DNA of 64,000 bases from Hoskinsella mucinilytica (GCF_045223415.1 NZ_JBEQZJ010000004.1:50376-114375), one strand, 5' to 3'. Counted from the stretch's first letter, positions 42,334 through 52,283 are shown. Numbers and translations: made by a program. The notes: a model not told the origin generated them from the letters alone.

Positions 42334-43232
42334 CGTTTGCTTACCTCCTTTGCTTTAGGATGAAAGGATGCATACGCATCTGTTAACTTTTTATTTTGGA
42401 TATGCGTGTAAATTTGTGTTGTGGATATATCACTATGTCCTAATAGCTCTTGTACCACACGAAGATCTGCGCCACCGTCAAGTAAATGAGTCGCAAAACT
42501 ATGACGAAAGCTATGAGCACTAAGACGTTCATCCAAACCAAGAAGATTCAATTGATTCTTAATGAGAAGATGTACATATTGTCTGGTCACGATATGTCCA
42601 AGATGATTGATAAACACATAGGATTCTCGCTTTTTCACCCAATGAACCCTTACTAGCTTCAGATAATTCTGTAAAGCTTGAATGCTTCGCCCATGCATGG
42701 GAATCATACGTTCCTTATCACCTTTTCCAATGACCCTTAGAAACCCTTGTTCCAAATGAATCTGATTTAATGTAAGGGAACACAATTCGCTCACACGTAA
42801 ACCACACCCATATAAGACCTCTAGCAATGCTTGATGAAATATACCTTCATCACTATCATCAAAACTGTTTAACAGCGTTGTGATATCAGCTATGTTGAAG
42901 TACTTTGGTAATTTTCTACCGACTTTACGTCCATGAAGATGGACACTGACATCTTCGATATTTGGATAATTCATTTTGATATAACCATGAAACATGTGAA
43001 GGACCGTGATCATATGATTCACACTACTTGCCTTTTTCTTATCTGCTTGTAAAGCTAAAAAATCTTGTAAGATCGGATAAGTAATATCCTGTAGCTGTAA
43101 AACCCCTACAGAAGCCAAATACTCACGATACTGTGTCAGATCACGACGATAAGATGCAATCGTTGCCAAAGACTTTTGATCGACCACACTAATATAATGA
43201 AAATAATCCTCCATTGCTTCTAAAATATCCAC
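42330..43232 (-). CDS. xerD: Tyrosine recombinase XerD
   Basis: XerD, with XerC, resolves chromosome dimers at dif. The 300-residue tyrosine recombinase has an N-terminal SAM-like core-binding domain and a catalytic domain with R (YGCGLRVSEL), HSFRHSFATHLL (H-x-x-R), GH (LLGHSDISTTQ) and the nucleophile Tyr in IYTH. Housekeeping context (spoIIM, deoB) argues against a phage integrase. The given start is GTG at 43232 with only a weak GGTGAT upstream; an ATG six codons later is possible. Confidence 0.93.
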   Translation of the reverse strand: MDILEAMEDYFHYISVVDQKSLATIASYRRDLTQYREYLASVGVLQLQDITYPILQDFLALQADKKKASSVNHMITVLHMFHGYIKMNYPNIEDVSVHLHGRKVGRKLPKYFNIADITTLLNSFDDSDEGIFHQALLEVLYGCGLRVSELCSLTLNQIHLEQGFLRVIGKGDKERMIPMHGRSIQALQNYLKLVRVHWVKKRESYVFINHLGHIVTRQYVHLLIKNQLNLLGLDERLSAHSFRHSFATHLLDGGADLRVVQELLGHSDISTTQIYTHIQNKKLTDAYASFHPKAKEVSKR

Positions 43233-43296
43233 GTTATCACCATTAGATATTATACCACAGGAACATCATCATTTCTCTTAAAAAGAACTTGAAAAA

Positions 43297-43324
43297 GAAA
43301 AAAAGCTGATGTTTCAAAACATCA
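43297..43324 (-). terminator. Terminator downstream of the TrmN6-like gene
   Basis: On the minus strand TGATGTT pairs with AACATCA around a short loop, then GC and seven Ts. It overlaps the last codons of the methyltransferase gene. Confidence 0.7.
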
Positions 43325-43981
43325 ACCTCTTGTATGCGTGATCGGTGGAAGAATATGACAATTGGCTTTACCATCCTTAATCGCTTCTATCAAAACCCCA
43401 ATTGCTTCTTCCTTATTCTCATCATAAATAAATTGGATCGTTCTTGTTTCCAAACGCCAGGCTCTTAATGTCGTAACGATATCGATCAATCGATTACTAC
43501 GATGCACTAAATAAAACCGCCCTTTCTCTTGAAGTGCTTGCGATACTTTCTTTGCAAGCGTATCTAAGGTCAAATGGACTTCATGTCGTGCGATCCTCAT
43601 TGCTTCACTTTCATTCTTTGCCGTTCCTTCATAATGTTGGAAATAAGGTGGATTACATACCACAACCGTTACCTTAGGCATCACTAACTTTGAAACATCA
43701 CCTTCTATGATATCCGCATCAATGTGAAGTTGTTCCATATTATGTTTGGCCAAAACAACGGCATCATGCTGTATCTCGATGCCAATCAACTTGGAAGGGT
43801 TTTTTCTTGCTGCTGCCGCAAGCAATGCTCCATTGTTGGTTCCAATATCTAAAACAGTATCAGATGTATGTATCTTCATAAAAGCCGCCAACCTCGCTGT
43901 ATCGCTGTTCATTCGAAACATTTGATCATCTTGATAGAGATAAATATCTGTACCATTTAAATAATCATACGTATATGCCAT
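43322..43981 (-). CDS. tRNA1(Val) (adenine-37 N6)-methyltransferase-like protein
   Basis: This 219-residue SAM-dependent methyltransferase has motif I VLDIGTNNGALLAA (near residue 39) and the N6-adenine signature NPPYF (VVCNPPYFQHYEG). This is the YfiC/TrmN6 family, which in E. coli modifies A37 of tRNA-Val; the Gram-positive members (YabB type) have not been shown to use the same target, so the substrate is inferred. GAGGTGA lies 6 nt before the ATG. It lies between spoIIM and xerD. Confidence 0.86.
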   Translation of the reverse strand: MAYTYDYLNGTDIYLYQDDQMFRMNSDTARLAAFMKIHTSDTVLDIGTNNGALLAAAARKNPSKLIGIEIQHDAVVLAKHNMEQLHIDADIIEGDVSKLVMPKVTVVVCNPPYFQHYEGTAKNESEAMRIARHEVHLTLDTLAKKVSQALQEKGRFYLVHRSNRLIDIVTTLRAWRLETRTIQFIYDENKEEAIGVLIEAIKDGKANCHILPPITHTRG

Positions 43982-44012
43982 TATTTCACCTCATCATCTT
44001 GTTTATTATACC

Positions 44013-44612
44013 TTATTTCCCTATTAAATTGAATAGGTTGACCAATTGAATCATCAAATCCGCTTTAATATACGCCTCTACGATCACAATCAAAAAGCAG
44101 ATGATCAAATCATTAAGGATAGAGTCTGCCAACTTACGAAAATCTAAGCGTTCTTTATTGCTGCATGATATGATGAGATACATGCTCAACTGTATGGCAC
44201 TGGCCGAAATCAAAAAGGTCGCTAAGCAATCTACTAGTACTTGAGGGAATAGTGTCAAGATGATACCTGCGATTCCTTTTAATTGATACGTATAGACAAA
44301 TAAGGCACAGGAGAATCCGATCTGCATGCCTTTGGTAAATACAATGAAGCTAATAAAAGGAATACCGATGATACTGGTGCCTAAAAAAAAGACAAATAAG
44401 ATAAAAAGAATACCTGAAAGGAATTGTCCTGAAAAACTGGTTGCATTATCACTCATTGAATTGAGATAGCTTGTGAAGTTTTTCATATCATTGATATCGA
44501 TTGTTTTACTGAAATACAACCCTGCCGCAAAGCCCGCAACCAATAGAATTGCGATAAAAAGATAGACGTTGCGATATTTACGAAAAAAGCCATGGTAGAT
44601 TCGTTGTTTCAT
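44013..44612 (-). CDS. spoIIM: Stage II sporulation protein M
   Basis: SpoIIM is a mother-cell membrane protein of the DMP complex that drives engulfment. The 199-residue protein has about five hydrophobic spans (VYLFIAILLVAGFAAGLYFS first) and the conserved SpoIIM core FFLGTSIIGIPFISFIVFTKGMQIGF region. spoIIM lies near xerD in Bacillus too. AGAGGTGAG precedes the ATG. SpoIID and SpoIIP partners are not in the window. Confidence 0.92.
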   Translation of the reverse strand: MKQRIYHGFFRKYRNVYLFIAILLVAGFAAGLYFSKTIDINDMKNFTSYLNSMSDNATSFSGQFLSGILFILFVFFLGTSIIGIPFISFIVFTKGMQIGFSCALFVYTYQLKGIAGIILTLFPQVLVDCLATFLISASAIQLSMYLIISCSNKERLDFRKLADSILNDLIICFLIVIVEAYIKADLMIQLVNLFNLIGK

Positions 44613-44634
44613 AAACTCACCTCTACTACAGCAT

Positions 44635-44666
44635 ATGAAAAAAAAGAAGTTTCAAGGCTTCTTTTC
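44635..44666 (-). terminator. Terminator downstream of dinB
   Basis: On the minus strand AAAAGAAG pairs with CTTCTTTT around an 8-nt loop, continuing into a run of Ts. Confidence 0.75.
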
Positions 44667-44680
44667 GTTCGACATAATAT

Positions 44681-45847
44681 TCACTTTGCGAGCACCTTTC
44701 CTAAGGTTGTCAAATGTGCATCCGGCAATTGTTTGTTTAATTCCTTTAAGACCTGTTCCACCTCATTTGTATTCTCAATAGGTTCTTGGAACATGTTGAT
44801 TTGATCGACACTTTTTGCTGTTTGAAAGGAAGCAAGACCAATGCCAAGATGACGAATCGGTTTCCCATTATGATTACGGTCAAATAAATAAAGCGCATTC
44901 TCTAATAAGATATTGATGTCATTGGTATAGTTAGGAATATTGACACTTCGTACCATATTGGAAAAATCATGATATCGAATAGATACTGATATCAATCTTC
45001 CACTCAGTCTTTCATCTTTTGCTCGTTGACTTAATGTACGTGCAAGTCTTTGAAACACCGTTTTTACCTCATCATATTCTGTAATATCTCGATCTAATGT
45101 TGTCGATTGAGAAATAGATTGCAGACTTTGATTGAAATTTAATTGATTGCTACTGTTACCACGAGCATGTTGTATGAATTGATAAGCGTGTTTTCCAAGC
45201 AACGTCATTACCTTTTTCTCGTTTCTTTCATCTGCCAGATCCCCAATGGTTAAAATGCCTTGTTCTTCTAGCATCGGAACGGTTTTCTTACCAATGCCCC
45301 ACATTTCACTTATCGGTAACGGCCAAAGTTTTTTCGCAATTTCTTGTTTTCTTAAAACCGTGATCCCCATAGGCTTTCGCATATCACTTGCCATTTTTGC
45401 CAAGAATTTATTGGGCGCAACCCCAATACTACAAGGTAGCCTCAAGTCTTCCATAACATCCTTTTGAATGATCCAAGCAAGATCCAAAGGTCGCTTATAA
45501 GCCTTGATTGCTTCTGTTACATCCATATAACATTCATCAATACTGGCTGGTTCGATATAAGGAGAAAACTTTCTTAGATATTTGAAAAAACGTTCACTTA
45601 ATTCTTCATACCAAGAATACTCTCCCTGTACAACAACAAGCTCTGGACATTTTTCCAATGCCATATGCAAGGGCATGGCACTATGGACACCATAACTTCT
45701 TGCTTCATAGCTTGCTGTTGATACTACACTTCTTCTGTTTAATCCGGCCACAACCACCGGCTGTCCTTGTAAGGCTGAATTTTTTAATATTTCCGCACTT
45801 GCAAAAAATGAATTTAAATCAATATGAAAGATTACTCGACCACTCAA
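44681..45847 (-). CDS. dinB: DNA polymerase IV (Y-family)
   Basis: DinB is the error-prone translesion polymerase. The 388-residue protein has the catalytic carboxylates in FHIDLNSFFASAE and SIDECYMDVTE, the YEARSYGV segment, the little-finger domain, and a thumb helix-hairpin-helix (MWGIGKKTVPML). The start is TTG at 45847 (MSGRVIFHID), with AAGGA about 9 nt upstream. I see no obvious LexA/SOS box. Confidence 0.94.
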   Translation of the reverse strand: MSGRVIFHIDLNSFFASAEILKNSALQGQPVVVAGLNRRSVVSTASYEARSYGVHSAMPLHMALEKCPELVVVQGEYSWYEELSERFFKYLRKFSPYIEPASIDECYMDVTEAIKAYKRPLDLAWIIQKDVMEDLRLPCSIGVAPNKFLAKMASDMRKPMGITVLRKQEIAKKLWPLPISEMWGIGKKTVPMLEEQGILTIGDLADERNEKKVMTLLGKHAYQFIQHARGNSSNQLNFNQSLQSISQSTTLDRDITEYDEVKTVFQRLARTLSQRAKDERLSGRLISVSIRYHDFSNMVRSVNIPNYTNDINILLENALYLFDRNHNGKPIRHLGIGLASFQTAKSVDQINMFQEPIENTNEVEQVLKELNKQLPDAHLTTLGKVLAK

Positions 45848-45900
45848 ACTAACACATCCTTTAAGGATTAGTATAATAGATTTAACTAGAAAAATCTACC

Positions 45901-46734
45901 TTAACGATATTGTTTAATGACACTATTTTTATTTTTCATACGATGTTCTAATCTTAGCTTATCGGAAATCATTGCGATAAACTCAGAATTGGTTGGTTTT
46001 GCTTTACTTGCTGAAATGGTATATCCGAATATATCATCAATCGCATCAATATTCCCACGATTCCATGCAACCTCAATCGCGTGGCGAATCGCACGTTCTA
46101 CTCTGGAAGCCGTTGTTGCATATTTTTTCGCTATCTCCGGATATAACACTTTTGTGATCTGTCCTAGAAAATCAACATTTAGATAGGTTTCTAAGATAGC
46201 AGTACGCAAATACATATAACCCTTGATATGTGCCGGTATCCCGATTTCATGTAAAATCTCTGTGATTTCCCCTTCTAACTCTAGCTTGACCATACGCTTG
46301 CGTTCATCCTCATCCAGATTTACTTTAACTACATTTGTACCCATGGATGGTTTCTTGCTGAAGCCAATGATAAAGTTTAGTTTGTCCACAAGTTCCTCGA
46401 TTTCGAAGGGTTTCATTAATATGTAATCAATTCTATAATTCTGAACCTGTGTGACGATCAAATCATTGACAAATGGTGTGGTACATATAATGTGGTCTAC
46501 ATCAATTTTATTCTTCTTTAAATCAGCCAATACACTTATGCCATCTTTCTTTGGCATGATCAAATCCAATAACAGCACATCAATGTGCTTACCATGTAGT
46601 TCCGTAATGCATTGTTCACCGTTGGTTGCACTACCAATGATTTGATATGCATCACTTTTTGCAAATGCCTCTTTCATACAGTGAATCATTTCTAAGCTGT
46701 CATCTACGACATAAATCTGAATTTTGTTGTTCAT
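45901..46734 (-). CDS. spo0A: Sporulation master regulator Spo0A
   Basis: Spo0A is the phosphorelay response regulator that commits cells to sporulation. The 277 residues contain a receiver with DD at YVVDDS, phosphoacceptor Asp in LLLDLIMPKKDG, and Lys in LMKPFE. The signature C-terminal DNA-binding domain includes GYMYLRTAI, the YPEIAKKYATTASRVERAIR recognition region and GKPTNSEFIA-like KAKPTNSEFIAMI. It follows spoIVB as in Bacillus and Clostridium but is separated from it by a long terminator. No clear 0A box is visible upstream. Confidence 0.97.
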   Translation of the reverse strand: MNNKIQIYVVDDSLEMIHCMKEAFAKSDAYQIIGSATNGEQCITELHGKHIDVLLLDLIMPKKDGISVLADLKKNKIDVDHIICTTPFVNDLIVTQVQNYRIDYILMKPFEIEELVDKLNFIIGFSKKPSMGTNVVKVNLDEDERKRMVKLELEGEITEILHEIGIPAHIKGYMYLRTAILETYLNVDFLGQITKVLYPEIAKKYATTASRVERAIRHAIEVAWNRGNIDAIDDIFGYTISASKAKPTNSEFIAMISDKLRLEHRMKNKNSVIKQYR

Positions 46735-46845
46735 ATATTTCTCTCTCTCCTTCCTATACTATTATATAGATACAATAGGCTAAATAGCACGAAGTTTGTC
46801 GCCTACAAAAGAAAAAATAGCAAAGTTTGGTGAAAGATAAAAGAA

Positions 46846-46911
46846 AATCGACCTTTTCTACCATTGTTTCTACTAAACGAGGAAACACGATGGGCAAAAA
46901 GGTCGATTACT
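46846..46911 (-). terminator. Long nested terminator between spoIVB and spo0A
   Basis: On the minus strand AATCGACCTTTT pairs with AAAAGGTCGATT. A second nested stem (GTTTC / GAAAC, plus CCAT / ATGG) lies inside, and TTCTTTT follows. It sits just after the spoIVB stop, so spo0A needs its own promoter between about 46735 and 46845. Confidence 0.8.
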
Positions 46912-46913
46912 AT

Positions 46914-47894
46914 TTAGGAAGCACTTTCATCTAACATCCAATCAACGAAAATACCATAACCGTAAATCGGATCACCGGTTATCACGTGGGTCAATGCACC
47001 TATGATCTTACCATCCTGTATGATAGGAGACCCGCTCATTCCTTGAACGATACCATTTGTTTTTTGTTTTAAGGTTTCATCTGTAATCTTTAATTCAATT
47101 CCTTTTACATCCTTACTACTTTGTTTATGCACTTTTGTAATTTCTATTTCATACAGCTGTACTTCATTCCCTTCTAATACCGTCATGATCATAGCCTTTC
47201 CAACATGTACTTGCGTATGATCACCGACTTGCATTGCCTGTTTTTGTGGTAAAAAGGAATATTCCCCATAGATACCATACACACTGTTTCGATCTACATG
47301 ACCGATGGTAGTGCTAAAATCAATGGTAGCTTGTTTTTCTCCGGGTACATTCGCTTTGGCTTTTTGGATACCATCAACAGTTGCAGGATAGATCGTTCCT
47401 GAATGGATATCGGCAATGCTATGAGTATCACTATCCATGATTTCATGTCCCAATGCACCATATCTTCCTGTATCAGGATCATAATAAGAAATCGTTCCGA
47501 CACCGGTAATTTTATCCTTTACATATAATCCGCTTTTGATATTGCCATTCTCATACGCTGTCACCAATGTAACATTCATCGCTTTTCCTTGTCGCAAAAT
47601 GGTTAGTTCTATTTGATTGCTTTGCTGATGATGTTGATTCAGCTCTTGACTGAATTCCTCTAGTGAAGTAATCTCTACACCATTAACTTTTGTAATCAAA
47701 TCATTCACCTTTACGGTTTTTGATGGATCAATGGTTTTACCATTTGCTTGAAAGGTATAGGTACCACTGATCAACACTCCATCATATGCTACTTGAATAC
47801 CAATGCTTTCTCCTCCTGGTATCAATTCCTTTGCAGAAACAGTACCAAATAGAAGAGTAGCACTAAACAATATACAAACAAGTTTTCTAAACAA
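46914..47894 (-). CDS. spoIVB: SpoIVB peptidase
   Basis: SpoIVB is the forespore-secreted serine protease (S55) that triggers pro-sigma-K processing. The 326-residue protein has an N-terminal signal or anchor segment (LVCILFSATLLFGTVSA), a PDZ domain (VKVNDLITKVNGVEI), and catalytic residues in GALGHEI (His) and GMSGSPII (Ser). The start is TTG at 47894, 7 nt after AGGAGGTG. The recN-spoIVB-spo0A order is conserved. The Shine-Dalgarno region can pair with an upstream CGCATCA element. Confidence 0.95.
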   Translation of the reverse strand: MFRKLVCILFSATLLFGTVSAKELIPGGESIGIQVAYDGVLISGTYTFQANGKTIDPSKTVKVNDLITKVNGVEITSLEEFSQELNQHHQQSNQIELTILRQGKAMNVTLVTAYENGNIKSGLYVKDKITGVGTISYYDPDTGRYGALGHEIMDSDTHSIADIHSGTIYPATVDGIQKAKANVPGEKQATIDFSTTIGHVDRNSVYGIYGEYSFLPQKQAMQVGDHTQVHVGKAMIMTVLEGNEVQLYEIEITKVHKQSSKDVKGIELKITDETLKQKTNGIVQGMSGSPIIQDGKIIGALTHVITGDPIYGYGIFVDWMLDESAS

Positions 47895-47958
47895 AACGCA
47901 TCACCTCCTGAAAGTTAGTTTACTCTCACTTGATGATGCGCAATCTAGTAATTATTAC

Positions 47959-49602
47959 CTATTCTTCATTCGCAAGCTGATATAGCTCTAATGCAGATTG
48001 AATTGCATGATCTGAATCACTACCACTGGCAATATTCGCCAATTCTTTGATTCGCTGTTCTTGATCAAGCAATGCAATACTTGTTCTTGTCTGTTGGTTT
48101 GCCTGATGTTTTTCTACAATGTAATGTTGGGATGCACATGCTGCAACCGGCGCAAGATGGGTCACGCAAAATACTTGCGTTTGTTTTCCAAGTTCTTTCA
48201 TTTTCTTACCGATGGCCAATGCGACCTTTCCACTGACACCAGTATCTATTTCATCAAAAATCACGGTTTCGATTCCCATTAAAGAGGTAAACACTGTTTT
48301 TAATCCGAGCATCAATCTAGACAGCTCTCCTCCGGAGGCACTATGAGCCAATGGCTTAAGCCCTTCTCCGGCATTCATAGCAACCATGAATTCAACCTTA
48401 TCGATACCGGACGTATTCCCTTGTGTAGGTTCAAAAGCGATTTCAAAACGAGCATGCTCCAATTGTAGGTCATGAAGCTGTTGTTTCACTAAAGTGCTAA
48501 GCTCCATAGCCTTTTTTTGACGAAGCTTGCTTAGTTTAGCCGCTGACGCTAAAAATTTCTTATGTGCTGTTTCTACAATTGCCTCATGTTTTAAAATGAA
48601 ATCCTGGCGATGTAAGATACTATCTATTTTACGTTCTAATTCAGCTCTTTTTTCCATGACTGCATCATAATCTCCACCATACTTTCGATAAATCTTATGA
48701 ATAAGGAAAATACGATCAGAAACTTCATTAAAACGAGCTTCATCATATTCTAAATGATCTAAATAGTCATGCAATTCGCTATTCATATCTTCCATTTGAT
48801 AATAAAAATCACTCAAAGTGGAAGCAATCCTAGATGGTACCTCGTCTTGTAATCCTTGTAATGCTTTGAATGTTTCATAAACGGCAGGATTTCCTGTCTG
48901 TTCCATTTGTGTTATCGCAAGCTGAACGGCAGATGTGATTTTTTCAAACGAAAGCATGCGCTTTTGTTCGTCCTCTAACGCTTCTAGTTCTTGTTGACGA
49001 ATTGCTGCTTGATCAATTTCATTTAACTGAAATGTCAAATATTCAAGATCATCTTCATTGTAATCACTGGACAATGCTGCTTCTAATTCATCCTTGACCT
49101 TCTTATAAGCATGATAGTCTTTTTCCACCTGTGCATTCAGATCCAACTCATTGACAAAATTATCTAATAATCCCAAATGATAACGTGCATTCAATAAGTA
49201 TTGGGTATCATGCTGAGAATGGATATCCACGATCTGGGATATGATTTCTCTTACATAGGAAACACTTGCGACACGATGATTGATCCTTGTTGTACTTTTG
49301 CCTTCCTTTGTGATTTCTCTTGTAATGATCAAAGCATCTTCTTCCAAATCAAAACCATCCTCTGTTAATTTTTGAATCAAAGATGGATGCTCAATGGTAA
49401 AGACACCTTCGATCATCGCCTTATCACACCCTGTTTTGACCATACCGGCATTTGCTCGTTCTCCCTTTAATACCCCAATGGCATCCATTAAAAGGGATTT
49501 TCCTGCACCTGTTTCTCCTGTAAAAGCAGAAAGCCCCGGTTGAAAATCAAGAGATACTTGATCAATCAAAATAAAATTCTTCACAAAAATACTGGTTAAC
49601 AT
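47959..49602 (-). CDS. recN: DNA repair protein RecN
   Basis: RecN is an SMC-like ATPase acting early in double-strand break repair. The 547-residue protein has Walker A GETGAGKSLL near residue 30, a central coiled coil (residues about 150-370), the ABC signature SGGELSRLMLGLK and Walker B TVIFDEIDTGVSG. The ATG at 49602 is preferred over the adjacent GTG; AAAGGCGG lies upstream. It is in the tlyA-recN-spoIVB-spo0A run, without the ahrC gene usually found there in Bacillus. Confidence 0.95.
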   Translation of the reverse strand: MLTSIFVKNFILIDQVSLDFQPGLSAFTGETGAGKSLLMDAIGVLKGERANAGMVKTGCDKAMIEGVFTIEHPSLIQKLTEDGFDLEEDALIITREITKEGKSTTRINHRVASVSYVREIISQIVDIHSQHDTQYLLNARYHLGLLDNFVNELDLNAQVEKDYHAYKKVKDELEAALSSDYNEDDLEYLTFQLNEIDQAAIRQQELEALEDEQKRMLSFEKITSAVQLAITQMEQTGNPAVYETFKALQGLQDEVPSRIASTLSDFYYQMEDMNSELHDYLDHLEYDEARFNEVSDRIFLIHKIYRKYGGDYDAVMEKRAELERKIDSILHRQDFILKHEAIVETAHKKFLASAAKLSKLRQKKAMELSTLVKQQLHDLQLEHARFEIAFEPTQGNTSGIDKVEFMVAMNAGEGLKPLAHSASGGELSRLMLGLKTVFTSLMGIETVIFDEIDTGVSGKVALAIGKKMKELGKQTQVFCVTHLAPVAACASQHYIVEKHQANQQTRTSIALLDQEQRIKELANIASGSDSDHAIQSALELYQLANEE

Positions 49603-49620
49603 CACGACACCCGCCTTTCG

Positions 49621-50403
49621 TTAAGTATGTTTACAATGATACGCTTCTACGATTTTTTTATAGTCAAATGTTTTCGTACAAGGCTTGGACATGATATGCA
49701 TGACAAACTCTTTATTTCCATCCCGTCCCAAAATACTGCTTCCTTGTAGATGATGAACATATAAGCCGATTTCTTGTACATAGGATACCATATCTTTCAA
49801 AACCTGTACATGAATTTTTTTATCTTTTACGATTCCATGTTTTCCGATATGCTCTTTTCCTGCCTCAAACTGTGGTTTGATCAATGCCACAAGGTCTACA
49901 TCCTTCATGACTTCTTTGATGGCCGGCAAAATCAATTTGATGGATATAAAAGAGACATCCATACAAGCAAATTGCGGAAGCAAAGAAAACATCTCTGATG
50001 TTAAATAACGACAATTGGTATGTTCCATATTTATGACTCTTGCATCTTGTCTTAATGTTTGATCCAATTGATCACAACCAACATCAATTGCGTAAACAAG
50101 CTTCGCACCCTGTTTTAAACAAACATCGCTAAACCCGCCGGTACTTGCGCCAACATCCATACAAACCTTATCTTTTAAATCTAGATGAAAATCTGATATT
50201 ACATCATAAAGCTTATAACCGGCTCTTGATACAAAGGACAGAGAGGATGGCGCTACTTGAACGTCATCCTCTTCACGTATAGAAAAGCTGTTTTTCAAAA
50301 CAACCGTACCATTTACAGACACTCTCCCTGCCTTGATAGCATCTTGAGCTTTGCTTCTAGTCTCGCTTTTTTGCTTTTCTACCAAATATTGATCAAGCCT
50401 CAT
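49621..50403 (-). CDS. tlyA: TlyA-family rRNA 2'-O-methyltransferase
   Basis: This 260-residue protein has an N-terminal S4 RNA-binding domain (RLDQYLVEKQKSETRSKAQD) and an FtsJ-like methyltransferase domain with motif I MDVGASTGGFSD and the catalytic K-D-K-E style arrangement. TlyA methylates 16S/23S rRNA in mycobacteria; the Firmicute YqxC orthologues are assumed to be similar. The ATG at 50403 follows GGGGG and overlaps the dxs 3' end by 11 bp. Confidence 0.9.
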   Translation of the reverse strand: MRLDQYLVEKQKSETRSKAQDAIKAGRVSVNGTVVLKNSFSIREEDDVQVAPSSLSFVSRAGYKLYDVISDFHLDLKDKVCMDVGASTGGFSDVCLKQGAKLVYAIDVGCDQLDQTLRQDARVINMEHTNCRYLTSEMFSLLPQFACMDVSFISIKLILPAIKEVMKDVDLVALIKPQFEAGKEHIGKHGIVKDKKIHVQVLKDMVSYVQEIGLYVHHLQGSSILGRDGNKEFVMHIMSKPCTKTFDYKKIVEAYHCKHT

Positions 50404-52270
50404 GATTTTTACCCCCAATCAGATGAACGATAAGTTCACATAAGGAATTCATATCCAAATGCTCCAACTTTCTCAATTGAGGCAAAGATCCATGGGTAAC
50501 ATAATGATCATCAATCCCCAATCGTATAAACTCCTGATGTAATTTATGGTCATTCACATATTCCAAAATAGCACTTGATAGCCCACCTGCCATCATATCT
50601 GCTTCATAAATGATGATTGGTTTCTCTTGAGCACATAATTCTTCTAACATCATAGAATCAATTGGTTTGAAAAAGCGAGCATTGACCACACGTACAGGAA
50701 GTTGATTGACCTTAACTTTTGAAATGATGCGATCTACATCATTTCCATAGGTGATGATGATGACTTCATAATCTTGCATTTCCCAACTTGTCCAACTACC
50801 AAGTTCAATCTGTTCATAATGATGGACTGATTGGTAAGGTGTGTTTCCTCTAGGATAACGTATCGCAAAGGGATGTTGTTGTTGAAATGCTGTATACATC
50901 AGATTTTGCGCTTCTGTTGCGTCCTTAGGTTGAGATAAGATCATATTAGGAATACTTCTAAGCATTGCGATATCAAAAACACCATGATGGGTATCTCCAT
51001 CCTCACCAACCAAAGAACAACGATCGATTCCTATCACAACAGGTAGATCCATTCTCGCAATATCATGATTGATTTGATCGTAAGCACGTTGAAGGAAAGA
51101 GGAATACACGGAAACAAATGGACGAATACCGCTAGTTGCCAAACCTGCCGCAAATGTCATCGCATGCTCCTCTGCGATCCCACAATCAAATGCTCGATCT
51201 GGATAGGCATCGAAAAAGTTTTGAAGTTTACTACCACCGATCATCGCCGGCGTGATACCAACGATATGTTCATTTTTTGCTGCAAGATCTACCAATGTTT
51301 TCGATATGACTTCACTCCAACTCAAATGACCTGCAGGCATTTTTGCTAAGGTCTGTCCACTTTGCGGATCAAATTGAGAAACACCATGCCATTTGCCCTC
51401 TTTATCCTCTTCTGCATAGGAATAACCTTTTCCTTTTTTTGTCATAACATGAACCACGATCGGACCATCATGTTTCTTCGCTATTTCCAACACTTTGATC
51501 AATGTACGAAGATCATGACCATCTACAGGCCCGATATAATCCAAATTGAAATCACCGAAAATAGAGGTATCCACTACATTTGCTTTCACTGCATTTTTCA
51601 TGCTACGCATAGATTTTAATACCGCACTTCCAGTTTTTGTATTAGACAATGCCCCTTTCAGGTCTTCCTTTAAATTGTTATAAGGACGACTTGTTCTCAA
51701 TCGGGTAAATGCCTCATCCATTGCCCCGACATTCTTAGAAATCGACATGTTGTTATCGTTGAATATGATGACCATCTTAGGTGATAACGCACCGATTTGA
51801 TTCAAGGCCTCCATTGCCATACCACCACTCAATGCCCCATCTCCTATGACAGGAACTACTTCATAGTCTTCCTTGTTTAAATCTCGAGCGATTGCCATAC
51901 CAAGTGCTCCGGATAAAGAAGTACTCGAATGCCCTGCTTCCCAAGCATCATGTTCACTTTCACAACGCTTCTGAAAACCAGCCAATCCTTTATATTGTCG
52001 TAAAGTAGGAAACATCGAAACCCGTCCGGTCAATATCTTATGTACATAGGACTGATGTCCTACATCAAATAAAAATTTATCCTGGGGCGTGTGAAACACA
52101 TAGTGCATTGCAACCGTTAACTCCACGATTCCCAAATTACTGGATAAATGACCACCTGTTTTTGCGACACTTTCAATAAGAAAACAACGAATCTGATCAC
52201 ATAGATCTTCTAATTCCGCAATGGAACAGGTTTTGATATCGTTTGGTTGTTTGATATCATGAATATTCAT
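50393..52270 (-). CDS. dxs: 1-deoxy-D-xylulose-5-phosphate synthase
   Basis: Dxs makes DXP from pyruvate and glyceraldehyde 3-phosphate, the first step of the MEP pathway. The 625-residue thiamine diphosphate enzyme has the ThDP/Mg motif GDGALSGGMAMEALNQIG with the later NDN (IFNDNNMSIS), the transketolase-like His in LFDVGHQSYVHK, and GIAEEHAMTFAAGLA. GAGAGGTG precedes the ATG. It is next to ispA, and with ispG and ispH this window encodes four steps of isoprenoid synthesis. Confidence 0.97.
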   Translation of the reverse strand: MNIHDIKQPNDIKTCSIAELEDLCDQIRCFLIESVAKTGGHLSSNLGIVELTVAMHYVFHTPQDKFLFDVGHQSYVHKILTGRVSMFPTLRQYKGLAGFQKRCESEHDAWEAGHSSTSLSGALGMAIARDLNKEDYEVVPVIGDGALSGGMAMEALNQIGALSPKMVIIFNDNNMSISKNVGAMDEAFTRLRTSRPYNNLKEDLKGALSNTKTGSAVLKSMRSMKNAVKANVVDTSIFGDFNLDYIGPVDGHDLRTLIKVLEIAKKHDGPIVVHVMTKKGKGYSYAEEDKEGKWHGVSQFDPQSGQTLAKMPAGHLSWSEVISKTLVDLAAKNEHIVGITPAMIGGSKLQNFFDAYPDRAFDCGIAEEHAMTFAAGLATSGIRPFVSVYSSFLQRAYDQINHDIARMDLPVVIGIDRCSLVGEDGDTHHGVFDIAMLRSIPNMILSQPKDATEAQNLMYTAFQQQHPFAIRYPRGNTPYQSVHHYEQIELGSWTSWEMQDYEVIIITYGNDVDRIISKVKVNQLPVRVVNARFFKPIDSMMLEELCAQEKPIIIYEADMMAGGLSSAILEYVNDHKLHQEFIRLGIDDHYVTHGSLPQLRKLEHLDMNSLCELIVHLIGGKNHEA

Positions 52271-52283
52271 AAAAGGACACCTC

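Noticed and set aside
42330..43232. Tyrosine recombinase as sign of a prophage or integrative element
   Set aside because: The gene is XerD in conserved order with deoB and spoIIM, with no attachment sites or phage genes nearby.
46735..46845. 0A box autoregulation site upstream of spo0A
   Set aside because: The best match (TTTGTCGCC) misses the conserved TGTCGAA end, so I cannot support it.
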